Shown piece after piece: positions 17,671 to 27,789 of a DNA stretch of 41,614 nucleotides (position 1 is the stretch's first letter; every line of letters starts with the position of its first letter). The notes under the pieces were generated by a model. The model saw nothing but the letters and a program-made list of their open reading frames with translations. It was not told where the DNA came from and did not search any database. The position numbers were made by a program, and so were the translations under genes. Source of the DNA: Pelagibacterales bacterium SAG-MED38 (GTDB taxonomy: Bacteria; Pseudomonadota; Alphaproteobacteria; Pelagibacterales; Pelagibacteraceae); the NCBI GenBank assembly GCA_014653585.1, contig JACWEH010000009.1, positions 1-41,614 on the forward strand. Reading direction: 5' to 3'.

Positions 17671-18852
17671 ATGAAAAAAAAGATATTTACCTCAATTGGT
17701 TTGATGAGCGGAACATCTATGGATGGAGTAGATTTATCGGTTATTAAATCTGATGGTATTGATCAATTTTCCAGTATTTACAATACTTTTAAAGAGTTTG
17801 ATGACCGTCTATATAAGCAATTAATCAGTTTAAGAGATAAAATTAGTAATTCTACAGATTTAGACTCTTATTCCGAGGAAATTAAAGATGTAGAAAAAAA
17901 ATTTACACTATTCAACAGTCAATTAATAAATGAAGTAATAAAGGGGGTTAATGAAAATATTGATTTAATAGGTTTTCATGGCCAAACTGTATTTCATAAT
18001 CCAAAAATTCAAATTTCGAAACAACTAGGAGACGGGAGACTATTATCTAGTTTATTCAGAAAAATTGTAATTAATAATTTTAGACAAAATGATTTAGATC
18101 ATGGAGGACAGGGCGCTCCACTTACACCAATATTTCATAGTTTAATCTCAAAAATTATACAAAAAAATTTTAAGCTTAAATTCCCAATCAACATAATTAA
18201 TATCGGAGGCATTACTAATATCACCCAAATTAAAGAGGATCTCAATAATTCAATAAACCTTTTTGCTTATGATATAGGCCCAGGAAATTGTTTGATCGAT
18301 GATTGGGTAAGAAATAATGTTAATTTAAAGTTTGATAAAGATGGAAATTATGCGAATTTAGGAAAAGTAGATGATTTAATTTTAAATCAAGCAATAGACA
18401 ACTTTGAAATTAAATCTTATGAGACCTCACTTGATGTAAAAGACTTTGACACGTCATTTGTAAAAGGCTTATCATTTGAAGATGGATGTGCTACCTTAAC
18501 AAAATTTACCGCATATCTAATTTCTGATGGTTTAAAGAAAATTAATGAAAAAAATGATATTAATCCCAATCAATACATATTCTGTGGAGGTGGAAGAAAA
18601 AATAAATTTTTAATGCATTCAATTGAAAATTATTTAGGAAATAAAAAAGAAATGATAAATCATATCGATGATTATAAATTCGATGGAAATTTTATAGAAT
18701 CACAAGCTTTTGCATATCTGGCTATAAGATCATATTTGAAATTACCAATCTCATTTCCAAACACTACTAGATGCAAAAAGGTTATTTCAGGAGGCGTTAT
18801 ACAAAAAAAACTTTTAGTAAAGAGCAGTTTCTTTTTTGATATATTTGTTTAA
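17671..18852 (+). CDS. anmK: Anhydro-N-acetylmuramic acid kinase
   Basis: Hydrolyses and phosphorylates 1,6-anhydro-MurNAc to MurNAc-6-phosphate in peptidoglycan recycling. 393 residues, ASKHA fold. Seen: GLMSGTSMDGVDLSVI near the start, IGFHGQTVFHNP, RQNDLDHGGQGAPLTPIFH, NIGGITNIT, YDIGPGNCLIDDW and FCGGGRKNKFL. The C-terminus runs about 25 residues beyond the usual end and its last 39 bases overlap the convergent hydrolase gene, so a little of the tail may be recently added by stop loss. Confidence 0.94.
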   Translation: MKKKIFTSIGLMSGTSMDGVDLSVIKSDGIDQFSSIYNTFKEFDDRLYKQLISLRDKISNSTDLDSYSEEIKDVEKKFTLFNSQLINEVIKGVNENIDLIGFHGQTVFHNPKIQISKQLGDGRLLSSLFRKIVINNFRQNDLDHGGQGAPLTPIFHSLISKIIQKNFKLKFPINIINIGGITNITQIKEDLNNSINLFAYDIGPGNCLIDDWVRNNVNLKFDKDGNYANLGKVDDLILNQAIDNFEIKSYETSLDVKDFDTSFVKGLSFEDGCATLTKFTAYLISDGLKKINEKNDINPNQYIFCGGGRKNKFLMHSIENYLGNKKEMINHIDDYKFDGNFIESQAFAYLAIRSYLKLPISFPNTTRCKKVISGGVIQKKLLVKSSFFFDIFV

Positions 18853-19470
18853 ACATTTTGTTAAACTTGTTTCACTTTTTGCAAAAAAATGATTTGCATC
18901 CAGAATTGTTTCAAATTCAACTTTAATTCCTTTTTGAGCACTAAGTTTATTATCTAAATCTTTAATAAACTCGTAAGGAACTAATTCATCTTTTTTCCCA
19001 TAAACCATAAGTCCAGATGAAGGACATGGTGAAAGAAAAGAAAAATCATAAACATTTGGTTGGGGAGATATTGCAATAAATCTATTTATTTCTGGTCTTC
19101 TCATTAATAGCTGCATTGCTATCAGAGATCCAAACGAAAAACCTGATACCCAACATTGAGAATTATCAAAATTTTCTCTTTCTAACCAATCTAACGCGGC
19201 AGCTGCATCAGCTAATTCACCTTGTCCGTTATCAAACTCACCATCACTTTTTCCTACACCTCTAAAATTAACTCTACATACAGAAAAATCATTATCCATA
19301 AATGTATGAAAAGTTTCGACAACTACTTTGTTATTCATTGTCCCACCATATTGAGGATGAGGTTGCAGCACTAAAGCAATAGGTGATGTACTTTTTTTAC
19401 TTTTGTAATATTTTGCTTCAAGTCTTCCAGCTGGACCAGGAATAAATATTTCTAAAATTTTATTATCCAT
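18814..19470 (-). CDS. Alpha/beta hydrolase, small serine hydrolase of the YpfH/dienelactone-hydrolase-like type
   Basis: A 218-residue cytoplasmic alpha/beta hydrolase. Seen: QPHPQYGGTMNNKVV oxyanion region, RVNFRGVGKSDGEFDNGQGE, the nucleophile elbow GFSFGS with Ser112, an acid candidate in VYGKKDELVPYEF and the His of DANHFF. Proteins of this kind are widespread in alphaproteobacteria and their substrate is unknown. It stands back to back with the iscR-suf operon, whose promoter lies in the 134-base gap, so it may be transcribed from the same regulatory region, but nothing links it to Fe-S metabolism. Confidence 0.85.
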   Translation of the reverse strand: MDNKILEIFIPGPAGRLEAKYYKSKKSTSPIALVLQPHPQYGGTMNNKVVVETFHTFMDNDFSVCRVNFRGVGKSDGEFDNGQGELADAAAALDWLERENFDNSQCWVSGFSFGSLIAMQLLMRRPEINRFIAISPQPNVYDFSFLSPCPSSGLMVYGKKDELVPYEFIKDLDNKLSAQKGIKVEFETILDANHFFAKSETSLTKCLNKYIKKETALY

Positions 19471-19556
19471 AATTGATATTGATAATTATTCTCAAAAAAA
19501 AATTACGTTTATCACATCTACGTGACAAAATGTTAGTGTTTTTTTTTGTTAGATAC

Positions 19557-19584
19557 TTGACTATTTTAGTCGGGTTTATATATA
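19557..19584 (+). promoter_or_regulatory. Promoter of the iscR-suf operon with palindromic operator over the -35 box
   Basis: TTGACT at 19557-19562 fits a -35 box, and TATATA at 19579-19584 a -10 box, 16 bases apart. The perfect palindrome GACTA-TTT-TAGTC (19559-19571) overlaps the -35, followed by CGGG. A dyad in this place, directly before the Rrf2/IscR-type regulator, suggests autorepression when the cluster-bound regulator occupies it. The 19471-19556 part upstream holds T-rich sequence and no further site that I can name. Confidence 0.6.
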
Positions 19585-19604
19585 CCCTCTAAAATAACGA
19601 TTTT

Positions 19605-20030
19605 ATGAAACTTACATCTAAAGGCAGATATGCGGTGATGGCTTTAGTAGATCTTGCAAGGTTTAATAACATAAACCCTGTATCTCTTAGAGATATCTCG
19701 CTTAGACAGGGTATTTCTCTTGATTACTTAGAACAAATTTTTTCTAAACTTAGAAAAAAAGAAATTGTTCAAAGTGTTAGAGGAAATCAAGGTGGATATG
19801 TTTTAAACAAAAAAGCTAAAGAAATAAAACTTACTAATATTTTTGATGCTGTTGATGAAAAAGTCAAAACTGTTCAGTGCAAAAAAGAGTCTAAAAAGGG
19901 TTGCAACGGCAAACCTACAAAATGTTTAACCCATAATTTATGGGACGAGCTTGAAAACCATATTAATGATTTTTTTGAAAAAAAGAGTTTAGAAGATCTT
20001 ATTCAAGATAATATTGAGAGAAGAATTTAA
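19605..20030 (+). CDS. iscR: Rrf2-family iron-sulfur regulator, IscR type
   Basis: A 141-residue winged-helix regulator that heads the suf operon. Seen: [18 protein letters not shown], the recognition helix region [19 protein letters not shown], the wing [10 protein letters not shown], and three cysteines Cys92, Cys100 and Cys107 plus His110, arranged as in the [2Fe-2S] ligand set of IscR although the first two loops are longer than in E. coli. It can therefore sense the cluster supply and control the operon. The next gene, sufB, begins one base after its stop. Confidence 0.9.
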   Translation: MKLTSKGRYAVMALVDLARFNNINPVSLRDISLRQGISLDYLEQIFSKLRKKEIVQSVRGNQGGYVLNKKAKEIKLTNIFDAVDEKVKTVQCKKESKKGCNGKPTKCLTHNLWDELENHINDFFEKKSLEDLIQDNIERRI

Positions 20031-20031
20031 A

Positions 20032-21474
20032 ATGGATACAAGAGAAAAAGACATAGAAAAATTAAAAGATTATAAGTACGGTTTTACTACCGATATAGAA
20101 AGTATTAAAGCTCCAAAGGGCTTAAACGAAGATGTGATCAAGTTTATTTCTAATATTAAGAAAGAGCCACAATGGATGTTAGAATTTAGATTAAAGGCTT
20201 ATGAGCGACTAAAACTTTTAAAAGAACCTAATTGGCAAAAACCAAAATATCCTAAAATTGATTATCAAGATTTATATTATTATTCAGCTCCAAAAAGCAT
20301 GAAGGATAAGCCAAAAAGTTTAGACGAGCTTGACCCTAAACTTTTAGAGACATATAAAAAACTTGGAATTCCATTACAAGAGCAAGCAAGATTAAACGGG
20401 ATTGCTGTAGATGCTGTATTTGACTCTGTTTCAGTAGCAACTACTTTTAAAGGTGAATTGACTAAACATGGAATAATTTTTTGTTCAATGTCAGAGGCAA
20501 TTCAAAAACATCCTGAGCTTGTAAAAAAATATTTAGGGACAGTAATACCAGTTACTGATCATTTCTTTGCAACATTAAACTCTGCTGTTTTTACAGATGG
20601 ATCATTCGTTTATATTCCCGAAGGTGTTAAGTGCCCTATGGAACTATCAACTTATTTTAGAATTAATGCATCCGAGACAGGACAGTTTGAAAGAACATTA
20701 ATTATTGCTGATAAAGGAAGTTATGTCAGCTACCTCGAGGGATGTACTGCTCCAATGAGAGATGAAAATCAATTACACGCAGCAAATGTTGAATTGATTG
20801 CTTTGGATGACGCAGAAATAAAATATTCAACTGTTCAAAATTGGTATCCAGGTGATGAAAACGGTAAAGGAGGAATTTATAACTTTGTGACTAAAAGAGG
20901 ATTATGCAAAGGAAAAAATTCCAAAATTTCTTGGACGCAAGTTGAAACAGGATCAGCTATAACCTGGAAATATCCAAGCTGTATATTAAAAGGTGATAAT
21001 TCAATTGGTGAATTTTATTCTATAGCAATTACAAATAATCATCAAAAAGCAGATACTGGAACAAAGATGATTCATTTGGGGAAAAATACTAAAAGTAAAA
21101 TTATTTCAAAAGGTATAAGCGCTGGATATTCTGATATGACTTACAGAGGTTTAGTAGATATTAATCCAAAAGCTAAAAATTCTAGTAACTATACACAATG
21201 TGACTCTTTATTGATGGGAAATAAATGTGGTGCCCATACAGTACCTTATATTAAAAATAAAAATTTTGACTCAAATATTGCACACGAAGCTACGACGTCA
21301 AAAATAAGTGAAGAACAATTACATTATTGCCAACAAAGAGGACTAAATCCTGAAGAAGCTGTAGGATTAATTGTTAATGGTTTTTGTAAGGAAGTATTAC
21401 AACAATTACCAATGGAGTTTGCAGTCGAAGCCCAGAAACTTGTAGGTATTAGCCTAGAGGGGAGTGTAGGTTAA
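20032..21474 (+). CDS. sufB: SUF system scaffold subunit SufB
   Basis: Core of the SufBCD scaffold on which Fe-S clusters are built, in the cytoplasm. About 480 residues, full length. Seen: [18 protein letters not shown] at the N-terminus, a beta-helix core, [58 protein letters not shown] and the C-terminal [22 protein letters not shown] 20032 is preferred; a TTG at 20014 in the same frame lies inside iscR and adds only six residues. The TAA overlaps the sufC ATG by one base. Confidence 0.96.
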   Translation: MDTREKDIEKLKDYKYGFTTDIESIKAPKGLNEDVIKFISNIKKEPQWMLEFRLKAYERLKLLKEPNWQKPKYPKIDYQDLYYYSAPKSMKDKPKSLDELDPKLLETYKKLGIPLQEQARLNGIAVDAVFDSVSVATTFKGELTKHGIIFCSMSEAIQKHPELVKKYLGTVIPVTDHFFATLNSAVFTDGSFVYIPEGVKCPMELSTYFRINASETGQFERTLIIADKGSYVSYLEGCTAPMRDENQLHAANVELIALDDAEIKYSTVQNWYPGDENGKGGIYNFVTKRGLCKGKNSKISWTQVETGSAITWKYPSCILKGDNSIGEFYSIAITNNHQKADTGTKMIHLGKNTKSKIISKGISAGYSDMTYRGLVDINPKAKNSSNYTQCDSLLMGNKCGAHTVPYIKNKNFDSNIAHEATTSKISEEQLHYCQQRGLNPEEAVGLIVNGFCKEVLQQLPMEFAVEAQKLVGISLEGSVG

Positions 21475-22208
21475 TGCTTAAAATAAGTAATTTAAATGCA
21501 AATATTGAGAACAAATCGATTTTAAAAGGTTTTTCATTAAATATAAATCCCGGCGAAGTTCACGCTATTATGGGTCCAAACGGATCAGGAAAAAGTACAT
21601 TATCTAATATTTTGTCGGGGAAAAAAGGTTACGAGGTATCAGGCGAGATCTTATTTGAAAATAAAAATTTATTTGATCTTGAAATAGAGGAAAGAGCACA
21701 CAAAGGAATATTTTTAGCATTTCAATATCCTTTAGAAATTCCAGGAGTAAATACAAATATATTTTTAAAGACGTCTTTAAATTCGATAAGAAAAGCTCGA
21801 GGTGAAAAAGAACTGGATGCTATAGAGTTTTTAAAACTTGTAAAAGATAAAGCAAAAGAATTGAAATTTGATGAGGAAAAATTAAATAGACAATTAAATG
21901 TTGGTTTTTCAGGAGGTGAAAAAAAGAAAAATGAAATTCTTCAAATGTCTATGTTATCACCCAAGTTATCTATTTTAGATGAAACAGACTCGGGGTTAGA
22001 TATTGATGCACTAAAAACTGTTGCAGAAGGTGTTAATACACTTAGAAACAAAAATAATTCATTCTTAATTATCACTCATTATCAAAGATTATTAGATTAT
22101 ATTAAGCCGGACTTTGTTCATGTTCTAATGAATGGCAAAATAATTAAATCTGGTGGTCCAGAATTAGCTGTGGAATTAGAAAAAAAAGGATATGAAAGTT
22201 TTAACTAA
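21474..22208 (+). CDS. sufC: SUF system ATPase SufC
   Basis: ABC-type ATPase of SufBCD. 244 residues, soluble, without membrane segments. Seen: Walker A GPNGSGKST (34-42), Q-loop AFQYPLEIPG (82-91), signature FSGGEKKKNE (145-154), Walker B LSILDETDSGLD (165-176) and the switch His in IITHYQRLL. ATP hydrolysis drives rearrangement of SufB and SufD. It starts on the last base of sufB; sufD starts on the base after its stop. Confidence 0.97.
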   Translation: MLKISNLNANIENKSILKGFSLNINPGEVHAIMGPNGSGKSTLSNILSGKKGYEVSGEILFENKNLFDLEIEERAHKGIFLAFQYPLEIPGVNTNIFLKTSLNSIRKARGEKELDAIEFLKLVKDKAKELKFDEEKLNRQLNVGFSGGEKKKNEILQMSMLSPKLSILDETDSGLDIDALKTVAEGVNTLRNKNNSFLIITHYQRLLDYIKPDFVHVLMNGKIIKSGGPELAVELEKKGYESFN

Positions 22209-23456
22209 ATGACTGAACAGTTACAATCAGATTTTGACAAGACAATTAGAAATTTAGATATTTCTGACAAAGAAATTCAGTTTAAAAAAAGTTCTTTGAA
22301 TAAATTTATTGGGAGTGGCTTTCCTAATAGAAAACAAGAAGATTGGAAATTTTTAGATATTAGTCAAATTATCAAAAAAAAAATTAGTGACCTAAGTTTT
22401 TTTAATGATTATTCATTACCGAATGAAATTGATCCATCTATTTTTGTGGACGGTTTAGAACATAATAAGATTATTTTTATCAATGGAAGAATAGAAAAAA
22501 TTGATTTTAATTATGAAGATCAAAATAAAATTGAGATTAAAGATGAAATCGAAAAAGGAATCACATTTGAATATGAAAATTCTTTAATTGATCTAAATAA
22601 TGCGTTTACAAATAAAGCTTTTAAAATTTTAATAAAAAAGAATTATTCTTTAAAAAGGCCTTTAGTCATTTATCACTCAACAAATGATAACATAAAGTCA
22701 AAAAATATAAATTTAAGACTAGATTTTGAATTAGAAGAAAACAGCTGCTTAAGAGTTATTGATTTTTTTAATGACAGTGTAGAAAAAAACTTTTTAAATA
22801 TCTTATATAATTTCAGATTAATGAAAGACTCAATTCTTAAAAATTATAAGATTGATAAATCTAAAAATAATAATTTAAAGTATTCTTTTAATAATATTGA
22901 ACAGGATAATAACAGTGTTTCAGAAACATTTATTTTATCTGCTGGCTCAGATTATTTTAAAAATGAAATCAATTGTAATTTAAACGGTGAATATTCTTCT
23001 GCTTTTATAAATGGAGCCTTTTCATTAATGGAGAGCCAGCAACATGAAATTAGGACTATAATAAATCATTTGGTTGAGAACACTAAAAGTTATCAACTTA
23101 TAAAAAGTGTCCTTGGAAAACATTCCAAATCTGCATATCAAGGAAAAATATTCGTAGACTCAAAAGCTCAAAAAACTGATGGTTATCAATTAAGTAAAGC
23201 AATATTGTTAGATGAAACGTCAGAGTTTAATGCAAAACCGGAATTAGAAATATATGCTGATGACGTAAAATGTTCTCATGGATCTGCATCTGGAAGCTTG
23301 AATGAAGACTCAATTTTTTATCTAATGTCTCGTGGCTTAAATTATCAACAATCGAAAGAACTTCTGATAAATGGGTTTTTACTTGATGTTGTAGATAAGA
23401 TTACAGACTCAGAGGTTAAAAATTTAATTAAAAATATTATTGGATTAAAAGAATGA
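22209..23456 (+). CDS. sufD: SUF system scaffold subunit SufD
   Basis: Partner of SufB in the scaffold complex, related to it in the C-terminal beta-helix. 415 residues. Seen: FPNRKQEDWKFLDISQI at the N-terminus, SAYQGKIFVDSKAQKTDGYQ (about 310-330), ADDVKCSHGSASG with the histidine implicated in cluster assembly, and the C-terminal YLMSRGLNYQQSKELLINGF. The body is divergent and Lys/Asn-rich, as expected from the base composition. The last four bases overlap the sufS start. Confidence 0.95.
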   Translation: MTEQLQSDFDKTIRNLDISDKEIQFKKSSLNKFIGSGFPNRKQEDWKFLDISQIIKKKISDLSFFNDYSLPNEIDPSIFVDGLEHNKIIFINGRIEKIDFNYEDQNKIEIKDEIEKGITFEYENSLIDLNNAFTNKAFKILIKKNYSLKRPLVIYHSTNDNIKSKNINLRLDFELEENSCLRVIDFFNDSVEKNFLNILYNFRLMKDSILKNYKIDKSKNNNLKYSFNNIEQDNNSVSETFILSAGSDYFKNEINCNLNGEYSSAFINGAFSLMESQQHEIRTIINHLVENTKSYQLIKSVLGKHSKSAYQGKIFVDSKAQKTDGYQLSKAILLDETSEFNAKPELEIYADDVKCSHGSASGSLNEDSIFYLMSRGLNYQQSKELLINGFLLDVVDKITDSEVKNLIKNIIGLKE

Positions 23457-24673
23457 ACATAAATAATATTAAAAAAGAATTTCCAATTTTCGATGAAAAA
23501 ATTCAGAATAATGATCTAGTTTATTTAGATAGCGCTAACTCATCTCAAAAACCCAAAGTTGTTTTAGATAGAATTAATGATTTTTATTCCAAACAATTTT
23601 CGAATGTTGGTAGAAGTATTCATTATCTAGCTGTTGCAGCAACAAATTTATATGAAAATACAAGAACTTCCGTTCAAAAATATATTAATGCTAAAGATAA
23701 AAATGAAATCGTATTTACTAAGGGTGCTACAGAAGCTCTAAATCTGGTAGCAAACACTCTAGGTCAGGCAGTTTTAGAACCTAATGATGAAATTCTAATT
23801 ACAGAGTTGGAACATCACTCTAACTATGTTCCATGGCATTTCTTAAGAAAATCTAAAAATATTAAAATTAAGTTCGCGGAGATAGATGAGGATGGAGATA
23901 TTCCGATTGAAAATATAGAGAAAGAAATCACAAATAAAACTAAGGTAATAGCTATTACTCATTTATCAAATGTTACTGGTGCAGTTTTACCAATAAAAGA
24001 AATAACTCAATTAGCACACTCGAAGGGTATAGTTGTAGTGGTAGATGGATGTCAGGGAGGACCACATTTAAAGTTAGATATGCAAGACTTAAATTGTGAT
24101 TTCTATGCAATTTCATGTCATAAAATGTATGGGCCCACAGGACTTGGAGTCTTGTATGGAAAAAAGAAATGGTTAGAGCAACTTCCACCATATCAAGGAG
24201 GCGGAGGAATGATAAATGAAGTAAAAAAAGATAGAATTTCTTACGGTGAACTTCCAAATAAGTATGAAGCTGGAACAATGGCAACAGCACAAGTAATTGC
24301 TTTTGATCAGTCCATAAAGTTTTTGGAAAGTATTGGGATTGAAAACATAGTAAAGCATGAAAAGGAATTAATAGAGTATGGTCAAGAAATTTTAAGAAAG
24401 AATAATTCTGTTAAATTAATTGGAAATCCCAAAGAGCGAGGTGGTGTTTTATCTTTTACCGTAGAAGGAGTTCATCCACACGATATTGCTACTATTTTAG
24501 ATGAAACAGGAGTTGCTATAAGAGCAGGCCACCATTGCTGCCAAATACTTCATGATAAATTAGGGATACCTGCAAGTGCGCGAGCATCTTTAGGAGTTTA
24601 TAATACTAAAGATGATTTAGATAAATTAAACGAAGGAATTAACAACTGTAAAAAAATTTTTGATTTAAAATGA
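23453..24673 (+). CDS. sufS: Cysteine desulfurase SufS
   Basis: PLP-dependent desulfurase delivering sulfur from cysteine to the SUF scaffold. 406 residues. Seen: YLDSANSSQKPKVVLD, the Schiff-base Lys224 in SCHKMYGPTG, VDGCQGGPHL for PLP binding, and the type II active site RAGHHCCQ with Cys362, which is followed by a second cysteine (Cys363). Type II desulfurases need a helper, here supplied by the next gene, sufU, which overlaps it by four bases. Confidence 0.96.
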   Translation: MNINNIKKEFPIFDEKIQNNDLVYLDSANSSQKPKVVLDRINDFYSKQFSNVGRSIHYLAVAATNLYENTRTSVQKYINAKDKNEIVFTKGATEALNLVANTLGQAVLEPNDEILITELEHHSNYVPWHFLRKSKNIKIKFAEIDEDGDIPIENIEKEITNKTKVIAITHLSNVTGAVLPIKEITQLAHSKGIVVVVDGCQGGPHLKLDMQDLNCDFYAISCHKMYGPTGLGVLYGKKKWLEQLPPYQGGGGMINEVKKDRISYGELPNKYEAGTMATAQVIAFDQSIKFLESIGIENIVKHEKELIEYGQEILRKNNSVKLIGNPKERGGVLSFTVEGVHPHDIATILDETGVAIRAGHHCCQILHDKLGIPASARASLGVYNTKDDLDKLNEGINNCKKIFDLK

Positions 24674-25134
24674 ATTTAAAAGAATTATATCAAGAAATAA
24701 TTTTAGAACATGGAAAAAATCCCAGAAATTTAGGGAAAACAGAAAACTTTAATAAAGACGCGAAGGGCAATAATCCGCTATGCGGAGATAACGTGCACGT
24801 GTATCTAAAACTAAACGACCAAAGAAAAGTTGAGGATATTTCTTTTGAAGGAAGTGGGTGTGCAATATCTATGGCTTCAGCTTCTATTATGACTGATTTG
24901 ATTAAAGGAAAAAGTGATAATGAAGCTAAAGAAATAATTGAGGATTTTTTAGGAATGATTAAAGAAAATCCTGAACTTAAAAATAAGATTTTAAAAGAAG
25001 ATGATAAAACAAAATTGATGTGTTTATCAGGCGTTAAACAATATCCCATGAGAGTTAAATGTGCTACATTATCCTGGCACACTTTAGTGTCAGCAATGGA
25101 AAATGACGGAAAAGAAATCAGCACAGAAAATTAA
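24670..25134 (+). CDS. sufU: SufU, zinc-dependent sulfurtransferase partner of SufS
   Basis: A 154-residue NifU/IscU-like protein. Ligand positions typical of SufU are present: Cys38 and Asp40 (NPLCGDNV), Cys64 (GSGCAIS) and Cys131 (RVKCATLSW); an insert between the last two, with an extra Cys118, distinguishes it from IscU. In Gram-positive bacteria SufU carries zinc and takes the persulfide from SufS; here it stands in for SufE, no gene for which is found in this operon. The start overlaps the sufS stop (ATGA). Confidence 0.93.
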   Translation: MNLKELYQEIILEHGKNPRNLGKTENFNKDAKGNNPLCGDNVHVYLKLNDQRKVEDISFEGSGCAISMASASIMTDLIKGKSDNEAKEIIEDFLGMIKENPELKNKILKEDDKTKLMCLSGVKQYPMRVKCATLSWHTLVSAMENDGKEISTEN

Positions 25135-25136
25135 TT

Positions 25137-25433
25137 ATGGATGTGAAAAATAAAATAATTGAAGAAATTAGAAAAATCTACGATCCAGAATTACCAGTGA
25201 ATATATATGAACTTGGATTAATTTATGATATTAAAGTAGATGGTAGTAAGGCTGAAATTAAGATGACACTAACAACACCAAATTGTCCAGTAGCTGAAAG
25301 TTTACCTAAAGAGGTAAAAGAAGGTGCAATGCAGGTAGAGGGAATAGATGATGTAGATCTTCAACTAGTTTGGGACCCACCATGGACAAAAGATATGATG
25401 TCAGATGCTGCTAAATTAGAGTTGAACTTATAA
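25137..25433 (+). CDS. sufT: MIP18-family (DUF59) Fe-S assembly protein, SufT type
   Basis: A 98-residue single-domain DUF59 protein. Seen: YDPELPVNIYELGLIYDI, MTLTTPNCPVAESLP with the conserved cysteine (Cys50), and DLQLVWDPPWTKDMMS. Members help to insert or mature clusters in target proteins. Its place between sufU and sufA is the common alphaproteobacterial order. Its TAA overlaps the start of sufA (TAATG). Confidence 0.93.
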   Translation: MDVKNKIIEEIRKIYDPELPVNIYELGLIYDIKVDGSKAEIKMTLTTPNCPVAESLPKEVKEGAMQVEGIDDVDLQLVWDPPWTKDMMSDAAKLELNL

Positions 25434-25765
25434 TGGGTCAAATAATTAAATTAAGCGATAATGCTGCTTCAAGAATAAAAGAAATCATGTCTAATGCTGA
25501 AAAAAATGCAGTTGGTGTGAGAGTATCTGTAAAATCAGGCGGCTGTGCAGGCATGTCATACGTGATGGAATATTCAAAAGAGGTCAATCCAAACGATGAG
25601 TTGATTGAGGATAAAGGAGTAAAAGTTTACATTGATGCAGCAGCGGTTATGTATCTTCTAGGTACAGAGATGGATTATAAAAAAGAGGATTTTTACTCTA
25701 CATTTGTTTTTAATAATCCTAACGAAACTGAAAGGTGTGGCTGCGGAGAATCCTTTAAGGTTTAA
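25433..25765 (+). CDS. sufA: A-type Fe-S carrier, SufA/IscA/ErpA family
   Basis: A 110-residue HesB-family carrier that passes clusters to target proteins. The three cluster ligands are present: the Cys in [13 protein letters not shown] and the pair in ERCGCGESF at the C-terminus. It is the last gene of the suf operon. The stop shares TTAA (25762-25765) with the stop of the convergent glnA gene, so no terminator lies between. Confidence 0.94.
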   Translation: MGQIIKLSDNAASRIKEIMSNAEKNAVGVRVSVKSGGCAGMSYVMEYSKEVNPNDELIEDKGVKVYIDAAAVMYLLGTEMDYKKEDFYSTFVFNNPNETERCGCGESFKV

Positions 25766-27168
25766 CAGCTATAATACATTTCAAATTCAATTGGATGCGG
25801 AGTATGTTCGAAATTATGAATTTCCTCATACTTTAATGCAATGTAAGCATCAATTTGATCATCAGTGAATACGTTACCTTGTTTTAAGAAATCTCTATCT
25901 TTATCAAGACTTTCCATTGCTTCTCTTAAAGATCCACAAACAGTTGGGATTTTTTTAACTTCGTCCTCAGACAACGCATAAAGGTCTTTATCAAATGATT
26001 TACCTGGATCAATTTTATTTTTAATTCCGTCTAAACCAGCCATTAACATTGCAGCAAAAGTTAAATAAGGATTTCCAGCTGCATCACCAAATCTAATTTC
26101 ACATCTAGCTGCCTTTTTACTCAAAGTAATAGGAATTCTACAAGATGCTGATCTATTTCTTGCTGAATAAGCTAATAAAACTGGAGCTTCAAATCCTGGG
26201 ATTAGTCTTTTGTAACTATTCGTTGTAGCATTTGAAAAAGCGTTAATTGCTTTTGCATGTTTTAAAATTCCACCTATGTAGTTTAAAGCTGTATCAGATA
26301 ATCCTGCATATTTGTCACCAGAAAATAATGCAGTATCACCTTTCCAAATTGACTGGTGAACGTGCATACCTGAACCGTTATCACCCTTAACAGGCTTTGG
26401 CATAAATGTAGCTGTTTTACCAAATGAATTAGAAACCATGTGAACAGCATATTTATAAAGTTGTAAGTTATCAGCTTGATCTACAAGAGTTCCAAAGTAC
26501 ATTCCAAGCTCGTGTTGACTTGGTGCAACCTCATGGTGGTGTTTCTCTACCTTAATGCCCATTTCTTTCATTGCTTTTAAATATTCGCTTCTCATGTCTT
26601 GTTCACTATCAACTGGTGGAACAGGAAAATAACCACCTTTGATACCTGGTCTATGACCTAAATTTCCATTTTCATATTCTTTACCGGTATTGTAAGGACC
26701 TTCCTTACTATCTATTTTAAATCCAGTTTCATTCATATCATTTTTAAATCTTACATCATCGAATACAAAAAATTCCGCCTCAGGACCAAAAAATGCTTTA
26801 TCTCCTATACCTGAACTTTTTAAGTATGCCTCAGCTTTTTTGGCTGTCCCTCTTGGATCTCTCTCATAAGGATCTTTTTTTATTGCATCTAAAATATCAC
26901 AAAATAAATTCAATGTATTATGAGATGTAAATGGATCTACTATTGCTCTTGATGTATCTGGTTTAAGGATCATGTCAGACTCGTTAATTGCTTTCCAACC
27001 TGCAATTGATGATCCATCAAAAAAAATTCCTTCGTTTAACATTTCATCATCGACCATATTTGCATCCATGGTTACATGTTGTAATTTACCTCTAGGATCA
27101 GTAAATCTTAAGTCTACGTATTCAATATCTTTATCTTTAATAGTTTTTAATACATCGTTTGAACTCAT
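25762..27168 (-). CDS. glnA: Glutamine synthetase, type I
   Basis: Makes glutamine from glutamate, ammonia and ATP; the main route of ammonia assimilation. 468 residues, dodecamer type GSI-beta. Seen: beta-grasp N-domain with [26 protein letters not shown], the [11 protein letters not shown] segment, [27 protein letters not shown] and RSASCRIP. Tyr397 in KDLYALSE is the adenylylation site, so control by a GlnE-type enzyme is possible. No glnB (PII) gene follows, although that is the usual proteobacterial pair. SD AAAGGAG precedes the ATG. The gap 27169-27309 holds the promoters of glnA and of the divergent ybaK-like gene; I see no riboswitch there. Confidence 0.97.
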   Translation of the reverse strand: MSSNDVLKTIKDKDIEYVDLRFTDPRGKLQHVTMDANMVDDEMLNEGIFFDGSSIAGWKAINESDMILKPDTSRAIVDPFTSHNTLNLFCDILDAIKKDPYERDPRGTAKKAEAYLKSSGIGDKAFFGPEAEFFVFDDVRFKNDMNETGFKIDSKEGPYNTGKEYENGNLGHRPGIKGGYFPVPPVDSEQDMRSEYLKAMKEMGIKVEKHHHEVAPSQHELGMYFGTLVDQADNLQLYKYAVHMVSNSFGKTATFMPKPVKGDNGSGMHVHQSIWKGDTALFSGDKYAGLSDTALNYIGGILKHAKAINAFSNATTNSYKRLIPGFEAPVLLAYSARNRSASCRIPITLSKKAARCEIRFGDAAGNPYLTFAAMLMAGLDGIKNKIDPGKSFDKDLYALSEDEVKKIPTVCGSLREAMESLDKDRDFLKQGNVFTDDQIDAYIALKYEEIHNFEHTPHPIEFEMYYSC

Positions 27169-27309
27169 GTTATCTCCTTTATAATTCTGGACCTTGTGAT
27201 ATCAAATAAAGACTGTTAAATAATGTTCTTTTACTTTATATCACCTATGCACTTATCACATGAGTTTACAATCAAACTTAAAAAAAAACTAACACTCATA
27301 AGTTGAATA

Positions 27310-27789
27310 ATGACATTAATAGACAAAGAACCAGTACAAAGAGTTCAGAAAATATTGAAAGAATTTGACACAAATTCTGAGATAATTGTTTTAAAGAGTT
27401 CAGCAAGGACTGCTCTTGAAGCCGCTAGATCTTTAAATTGCGAAGTTGGTGCGATCGTCAAAAGTTTACTTTTTAAAACTGAGCAAAACTTTACTTTATG
27501 TCTTGTTGCTGGAGATAAAAAAGCCTCACTTAATAAGATTAAAAAAATTTTAAATATGAAAGATGTATCCATGGCTTCAGCTGAGGATGTTAAAAATGTT
27601 ACAGGTTTTACCATAGGGGGTGTATCACCAATTGGTCATTCAAACAAAATTGATATTTTAATAGATCTTTCTTTAGATAGATTTAAGGAATTATTTGCTG
27701 CAGCGGGTCATCCTAACTGTATATTTAAAATTAGTTTTGAGAACCTGAGTAAAATTACCAAAGGATCAGTCAAAGAATTAGTAGAATGA
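27310..27789 (+). CDS. YbaK/EbsC-family aminoacyl-tRNA deacylase
   Basis: A 159-residue single-domain trans-editing protein of the YbaK/ProXp superfamily, which removes wrong amino acids from tRNA (Cys from tRNA-Pro in YbaK). Seen: SARTALEAARSLNCEVGAIVKSLLF with the conserved Lys51, LCLVAGDKKASLNKIKK and TGFTIGGVSPIGH. The exact substrate cannot be told from sequence. The stop overlaps the start of the transporter gene by four bases. Confidence 0.88.
   Translation: MTLIDKEPVQRVQKILKEFDTNSEIIVLKSSARTALEAARSLNCEVGAIVKSLLFKTEQNFTLCLVAGDKKASLNKIKKILNMKDVSMASAEDVKNVTGFTIGGVSPIGHSNKIDILIDLSLDRFKELFAAAGHPNCIFKISFENLSKITKGSVKELVE

Noticed and set aside
20014..20031. TTG start for sufB inside iscR
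   Set aside because: ATG 20032 directly after the iscR stop fits the family; the TTG adds six residues without support.
23973..25124. Several long minus-strand open frames opposite sufS and sufU
   Set aside because: They are shadows of well-conserved genes and have no coding features of their own.
27169..27309. Regulatory RNA upstream of glnA
   Set aside because: TATCAC/GTGATA repeats occur, but no glutamine riboswitch or other RNA fold could be recognised; only promoters are assumed.
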